The notes beneath the pieces are model-generated. The model worked only from the letters and a program-made list of their open reading frames with translations, did no database searches and was not told the DNA's origin. From positions 8,867,962 through 8,931,961 of the forward strand of contig CM038720.1 in the NCBI GenBank assembly GCA_021613375.1: a stretch of 64,000 bases of DNA. The letters are read 5' to 3'. The DNA is from Megaleporinus macrocephalus (Eukaryota > Chordata > Actinopteri > Characiformes > Anostomidae). This document shows, piece after piece, positions 58,950-64,000 of this stretch; position 1 is the stretch's first letter, and the number at the start of each line of letters is the position of its first letter. The position numbers were made by a program, and so were the translations under genes.

Positions 58950-59176
58950 CTTGTTCTTCCTTCAGGCCTGTGTGCACAAAAGGGAAGTGTTGCTCGTTTA
59001 AGATTTTCGGTGATAGGATGTTGTTTCTGACTCGTATAGCTTATAGATCTTATAGTCATTTAAACAGAAGTGAAGTTGACACACTTTAAGTGCTTGTTGG
59101 GCTTAATTAGAATATCAAGTTTGTGTCCTTCATGAGAGTGGAGGTAGAATGTTCATACTTTTAGTTTTAGTATTTG

Positions 59177-59180
<4 letters not shown>

Positions 59181-59264
<84 letters not shown>
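59181..59264. repeat. (TA)n microsatellite
   Basis: About 84 bases of TA upstream of the nested gene; a second run is at 59555-59598. Confidence 0.95.
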
Positions 59265-59277
59265 GTATTAAATATAT

Positions 59278-59538
59278 CACAGAAAAGTGATATGTTGTGA
59301 TTTTTCAAAACCTACTATTAAAACACACTAGGTTACAATAGCACTGCGCCCTTGTGCTGCTTGTTAGTGTTGGAGTGGAGCTGAAAATGAATTATAACAC
59401 TGCCATCTAGTGGTGTGAGGTTTAAATACAACACAATGATACTGAGTTTTTGAGAATGTAATAACATATGTTTTTTAAATATATTATATATTAAACATAA
59501 TATCCCGATATTCAATATTTTAATATTTTCTTACACCC
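59278..59538 (-). mobile_element. hAT-like MITE, CTCF-motif family copy
   Basis: Truncated at the left by TA repeats, ending TTTTCTTACACCCCATA. The CTCF-type core is intact on the minus strand at 59400-59413. It lies about 330-590 bases upstream of the nested gene's start codon. Confidence 0.7.
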
Positions 59539-59552
59539 CATATATCTATCTA

Positions 59553-59595
<43 letters not shown>

Positions 59596-59603
<8 letters not shown>

Positions 59604-59890
59604 ACTATACTGCTATTGTTGCACTACGCCTATTATATATCATGTATACAGTCTATACATGTATATAGTGGTGCTGCTTTCTATTGCATATTTGCATTGC
59701 TGACTGCATAGCTGTGTATTTGCACTACCAAAGTCTGCACTGTTTACACTGTTTAACTGCACTACTGTCATCACTCTCACATACACACTGTGAGACTTTC
59801 TCTATTTCTGTTTTGTATATTCTATTAATTTTACATTCTATATTATTTTCTATTTTTTCCTCTCTTACCTTGTGCACTTGTGAAAGCCTC
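59596..59890 (+). mobile_element. LINE 3' region fragment
   Basis: It shares TATTTGCACTACCAAAGT, GTTTAACTGCACTACTGTCA and ACATACACACTGTGAGACT with 60770-61030. In that copy the sequence leads to a LINE-type 3' end. Confidence 0.55.
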
Positions 59891-60769
59891 CATCCACCCA
59901 TCCATCATCAGTTCACATGTAAACACAGTGTATTTAGAGGCGGTGACTTAATTATATATAATCAGATTAATTTCCTTACATGGCAGTTTTGCTAAGAGCT
60001 CAGTTTAGTGATAATTTTAATGTCTAATACAAAAAGCCAAACAGATAGGGAGTAAAACATGAAAACAATTAATAACTGAATTTTCCACACTGTATGTCAA
60101 CACGCTAGCATCTGTATCTGGGCCTTTGTCTGTAAGTCCAAGTCGTATTATAATAACATAATAAAGATAGTTTGCTTTTAAATGAAAACTCAATTGCCGG
60201 TTTAATTACCATGAATCAAATAAATGGTGGCATCGAATGTAGAAGCTGACTGACTGTTCAGCTCAATGAGTTCCACGTTATTGCGCTTAATACACTGTAT
60301 TAAACATACACTGAGTGCCTGCCTCACATCGTTTACCCCATAAACCTCTGATCACAACACAGATTGGCCAAAAGACTTGCAGTAAATTGCCTCACAGCCT
60401 TTAGTGAGTTTGGAGTCAAACCCAGCGGCACTGCACTGCACTGAACGTTCATCTTTGACAGAGCAAACTGAGTGAATCCAGCTCTGTCGTGTTGGGTGAC
60501 TGGGTGAAGCGTTTCATGATATGGAACTACACGTACTGCAACAGGTGTGGCAGACTGAGTGTGACCATATCATCGCTGTCTAAATAAAAACAAATGGCAA
60601 TTTTTCTTTACAGAGAGGCCTAAAAAAGGTCTTCACTTGTAATGCAAGTTAATGGAATCAAAATTATTTTCAAAGTTTATTTGGAGTGTTTCTATTGGTC
60701 CATTTAACATATATATAACATAAATACATAAGTTATGTGTATAACTGTATGTTATATATAACTATACTG

Positions 60770-61394
60770 TTGACTATACAATAATAACTATACTGTTATT
60801 AATAATGACTATACTGTTATAAGTATAGTATACCCATTATATTATACACCATGTATACAGTCTATAGATGTAAGTAGTACGTTTATTGCATGTTTGCATT
60901 GGCGACTGCATACCTGCGTATTTGCACTACCAAAGTGGTCTACACTGTTTACACTGGTTAACTGCACTACTGTCATCACTCTCACATACACACTGTGAGA
61001 CTATTTATATTTCTAATTTTTATATTGTCGCTCTGTACTAAAAAAATATCTCTCCAAAATTGCAACTTTACAGGAGAGACCAAAAACATACCTTACTTTC
61101 AATGTAAGTCAATGGAACCAGAATTTTTTCTAAGCTGTTTTAGAGCACTTCTATTGGTCCATTCATCATGTAATTGTTACACAGTGTAAACAGCCAAGGG
61201 CGTGTCCAAATGAAGCAGCAAACATAAAATCGAAAAAAAATGGAGATATATGTTTTTCATTGGACAGCGACGATATACTATATTCTATTTATTTTATATT
61301 TTTTCTTTATTTTTATTATTTTTTTAACTGTCCTGTTTTTGTATTTGTGGAATAGTTACTGGATCCCTTGGATTTCCCTCTGGGATCAATAGAG

Positions 61395-61441
<47 letters not shown>

Positions 61442-61510
61442 GCATCTATCCATCTATGCATCCATCTATCTATCCATCCATTTATCTATCTGTCCATCTA
61501 TCTATCCATC
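60770..61510 (+). mobile_element. LINE 3' end with (TCTA)n tail, interrupted by a MITE
   Basis: The body is as in 59596-59890. After the MITE it resumes with TTTTTTAACTGTCCTGTTTT and the typical fish LINE terminus TTTCCCTCTGGGATCAATAG, followed by a TCTA microsatellite (61396-61510). Confidence 0.65.
61035..61273 (+). mobile_element. MITE (GTCAATGGAACCAGA family) inside LINE sequence
   Basis: It has TTTACAGGAGAGACCAAAAA, GTAAGTCAATGGAACCAGAA and TTCTATTGGTCCATTCATCA, and ends TTTTTCATTGGACAGCGACG. Another copy is at 60570-60710 and the best complete one at 63098-63353. Confidence 0.75.
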
Positions 61511-61576
61511 CGTCTTAAAATTGTAATGTAAAGCAAATGGCAGCAGATGCTATATGTTTTTCATTGGACAGCGACG

Positions 61577-61910
61577 ATGTACTATATTCTATTTATTTTC
61601 TATTTTTTCTTTCTTTCTTTTTTTTTTAACTGTCCTGTTTTTGTCTTACCTTGGGCACTTGTGGAATAGTTACTGGAACCCTTGAATTTCCCTCTGGGAT
61701 CAATAAACTATCTATCTATCCATCTATCTATCATCTATCTGTCTATCCATCTATCCATCCATCTATCTATCCATCTATCCATCTATATATCCATCCATTT
61801 ATCCATCTATCTATCTATCCATCTATCCATCTATATATCCATCCATTTATCCATCTATCTATCTATCCATCTATCTATCTATCCATCCATCCATCCATCC
61901 ATCTTGAAAT
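61577..61910 (+). mobile_element. Second LINE 3' terminus with (TCTA/CATC)n tail
   Basis: It repeats TTTAACTGTCCTGTTTTTG and TTTCCCTCTGGGATCAATAA, then a long TCTA/TCCA tail (61720-61905). The open frames in the tail are artefacts. Confidence 0.7.
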
Positions 61911-61920
61911 TGTAATATAA

Positions 61921-63090
61921 TGATAATAATAATAATGGCAGCTGCTGTGTTCTAATGATGACCAATGTGTAGACGAGATTTACGATTTTTGTGACTATGA
62001 TAAGTTTTAGTCACTGCCAACATTCTAAGTAGGGAAGAGTCAACATCTCTGATGAAGCTGTAAGTTTTGGTTGCTGTAATCAGTTTGGTATTTATTTCTA
62101 CCACCTTTTATTTTTTTTGGTGTTGATCCAGTGAACCAGAATTAGTACTGTCGTTCATTTAGACTGTACGAGAGCAAAATCCATATGAACTCCGGTGAAT
62201 AAATTAAACAAGCTTTCCTTATAGTTTACACCGTCAGCAATAACTAAATCTCTCACATTAGTGTAAACACAGTATATGAAAGTTAATTTGATGAACTTGG
62301 TGTGTACAGTTAAGTGCTAGAAATAAAAACAACCCAATGTCTGCTTCTCCTGTTGGAGCTAATTCCAGTTAGAACAGTAAAGAACTGAAATTCTCTGAAA
62401 ATGTATTGATTTAATTGAAATGTTTCATTTATTGTTGTTATTATTATTATGTATATTTAATTCATTTGTGAGTATATCATCCTTTAGTTATATATCGTTC
62501 AGTGCATGCCCTGCATTACAGACCATATTAGACTTCAGTTACCGTTTGCCGTGGAGACTCACCTGTGCTTACGTCTTCACGCCAAAAGCCGACAACATGA
62601 ACCCGGTTCTGCGCTCAGGCTGTACTAAAGTGTGGTATTTTATAAGGAGACTGACGTCATGTTCCATGACCCATAGGCTGCTTTCTTTTGGAAATAGGCA
62701 CTTGTGCTGGTCATGGCAGGCTGATTCTGGCGAAACAAAGCAGGGTTTGATTTGAGTAGAGCCTTTTTTGTTTGCGTTTTGCATCCGAAGATCATCAGCG
62801 TTACTCTCAGCTGTCTCTTGGTCGCACGGCCGAGCTGGAAGAGGCCCAGCGTGTAGATGGATCACTACGCAAATATGTGCCAAGTAACTCGCAGCCCGTG
62901 TTGCTATGTAGGTCTTGTTTATTGGAAGAGTCGTTAACCTCAAGTGTTGATGCAGAAATCTAGAAGGTGCCAATTAAACATCATTAGTATTGTGATTATT
63001 AGGACGGGGTGGTTACTGATGAGATGCCCGTTATGACTGACATTAGTAAAGATTAGACCAACATCTTGGCATTAGACGTAAAAGAATTTG
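61921..63090 (+). other. Intron sequence with no recognised gene
   Basis: I searched for leucine-rich-repeat (OMG-like) or membrane-protein sequence on both strands and saw none. Short frames near 62570-62970 have no recognisable motif. Confidence 0.45.
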
Positions 63091-63097
63091 AAGGACT

Positions 63098-63353
63098 ATA
63101 GCGTCGCTGTCCAATGAAAAGCAGGTATCTCCAAAATAGCAACTTTACAGGAGAGGCCAAAAACTGTCTTCATTTTCAATAGAAGTCAATGGAACCAGAA
63201 TTGTTTCCAAGTTATTTTGGAGCATTTCTGTTGGTCCATTCATTATAAACTTTCATCACAATGTAAACGGCAGCTGCTGCATTTGACTGATGTAGAAAAA
63301 TAGAAATGGACAAAAATGGAGAAACATGTTTTTCATTGGAGAGCAACGATATA
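63098..63353 (+). mobile_element. MITE (GTCAATGGAACCAGA family), near-complete
   Basis: About 255 bp with terminal inverted repeats GTCGCTGTCCAATGAAAA and TTTTTCATTGGAGAGCAACG. Best preserved single copy of this family in the window. Flanks of TA are compatible with a TA target. Confidence 0.75.
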
Positions 63354-63549
63354 AACAGCCTGTGTTGAAGTGAATCCTTCTGGGATGTAATGGGAACCAA
63401 CTCATTTACAAATACCCACCAATTTAGTCTCCAGCACAGGTGAGGCTTCTGCATGCAGTGATTGGAGGACCACACAGCGAGTGACATTGAAGCCCAAATC
63501 CAGCCTCAAAAAATCCAACAGGCTCAACTGCTATTTCTAAATTTGACGG

Positions 63550-63550
<1 letters not shown>

Positions 63551-63630
<80 letters not shown>
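63551..63630. repeat. (TA)n microsatellite
   Basis: An 80-base TA run. No gene is recognised in 63631-64000. Confidence 0.95.
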
Positions 63631-63631
<1 letters not shown>

Positions 63632-64000
63632 CTTTTAAGGACCAATTCCAATCACAGCTAAGGACTATATATACGATTATATCTTAATTGCCGTGTTAAC
63701 GATGTGTGAGCTGACGTTATTGAGTTCTCTACTGACTGAGAAACAAACAACAATCAAAGTGCCTCGACTCCACGCGCTCACTACTGCAGTTTTTAGTACA
63801 GGCTGCTGAGAGTGCCCATACTGTGTGCTAGCATAGGCTAAAGCTAGCGTAGCTGCCTGAACAACACACCTAAAACTGAAACTAAGTGAACACACTGCGT
63901 CAGGGGAAGAAACTCAGACACCACCAGCCTCGCAGTCTACCTCCTTAGATTTAACTCCTAGACGAGGATCATCTTCAGTCGTGTGGAGCTGGTCTGGATC

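Noticed and set aside
61651..61920. Open frames of Ser/Ile/Tyr/Pro repeats
   Set aside because: Translation of a TCTA/TCCA microsatellite behind a LINE 3' end.
62569..62973. Minus-strand 134-codon frame in the last intron
   Set aside because: No signal peptide, domain or conserved motif; overlapped by frames on the other strand.

Overview
The window is vertebrate nuclear DNA, almost certainly from a teleost fish. It carries the middle of one neurofibromin (nf1) gene on the + strand: 30 coding exons between 4335 and 55216, with large introns full of fish-type repeats. Exon order, splice phases and most exon lengths match human NF1 as I remember it. The first five human exons lie upstream of the window, and the large exon after legacy exon 27b lies downstream. 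The protein segment corresponds to human residues about 196-1591. It covers the N-terminal helical region, the cysteine/serine-rich domain (CSRD), the complete Ras-GAP domain (GRD) including the alternative exon 23a, and the start of the Sec14-PH module. Teleosts often have two copies (nf1a, nf1b); I cannot tell which this is. A characin-like or other otophysan fish is only a weak guess from the repeats.

Layout: 1-3998, a 3.7 kb tandem array running into a tRNA-derived SINE. 4335-13379, exons 6-12. 13380-24756, an 11.4 kb repeat-filled intron. 24757-29673, exons 13-19, with a 1.8 kb minisatellite where human exon 17 (legacy 12b) is expected. 34997-38408, a compact exon cluster, exons 20-29. 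40706-46561, exons 30, 23a and 32. 48005-55216, exons 33-36. 55217-64000, the intron that in mammals holds OMG, EVI2A and EVI2B on the opposite strand. Here too it holds an opposite-strand gene (58485-58949, minus), encoding a small secreted, Ser/Thr/Asn-rich, probably GPI-anchored protein with its whole coding region in one exon.

The main departures from human nf1 are in the CSRD. The 52 residues of legacy exon 12b are absent, the first 32 residues of legacy exon 16 are absent (including an R-R-x-S site), and the residues between have diverged, while the Ras-GAP exons are nearly unchanged. Both losses keep the reading frame.

The introns hold at least ten hAT-type non-autonomous transposons, many with 8 bp target duplications legible by eye. 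They also hold a foldback element, MITEs, SINEs, a 5'-truncated LINE, and six minisatellite arrays, several of which grew from pieces of mobile elements. One hAT family carries a CTCF-consensus site in most copies.
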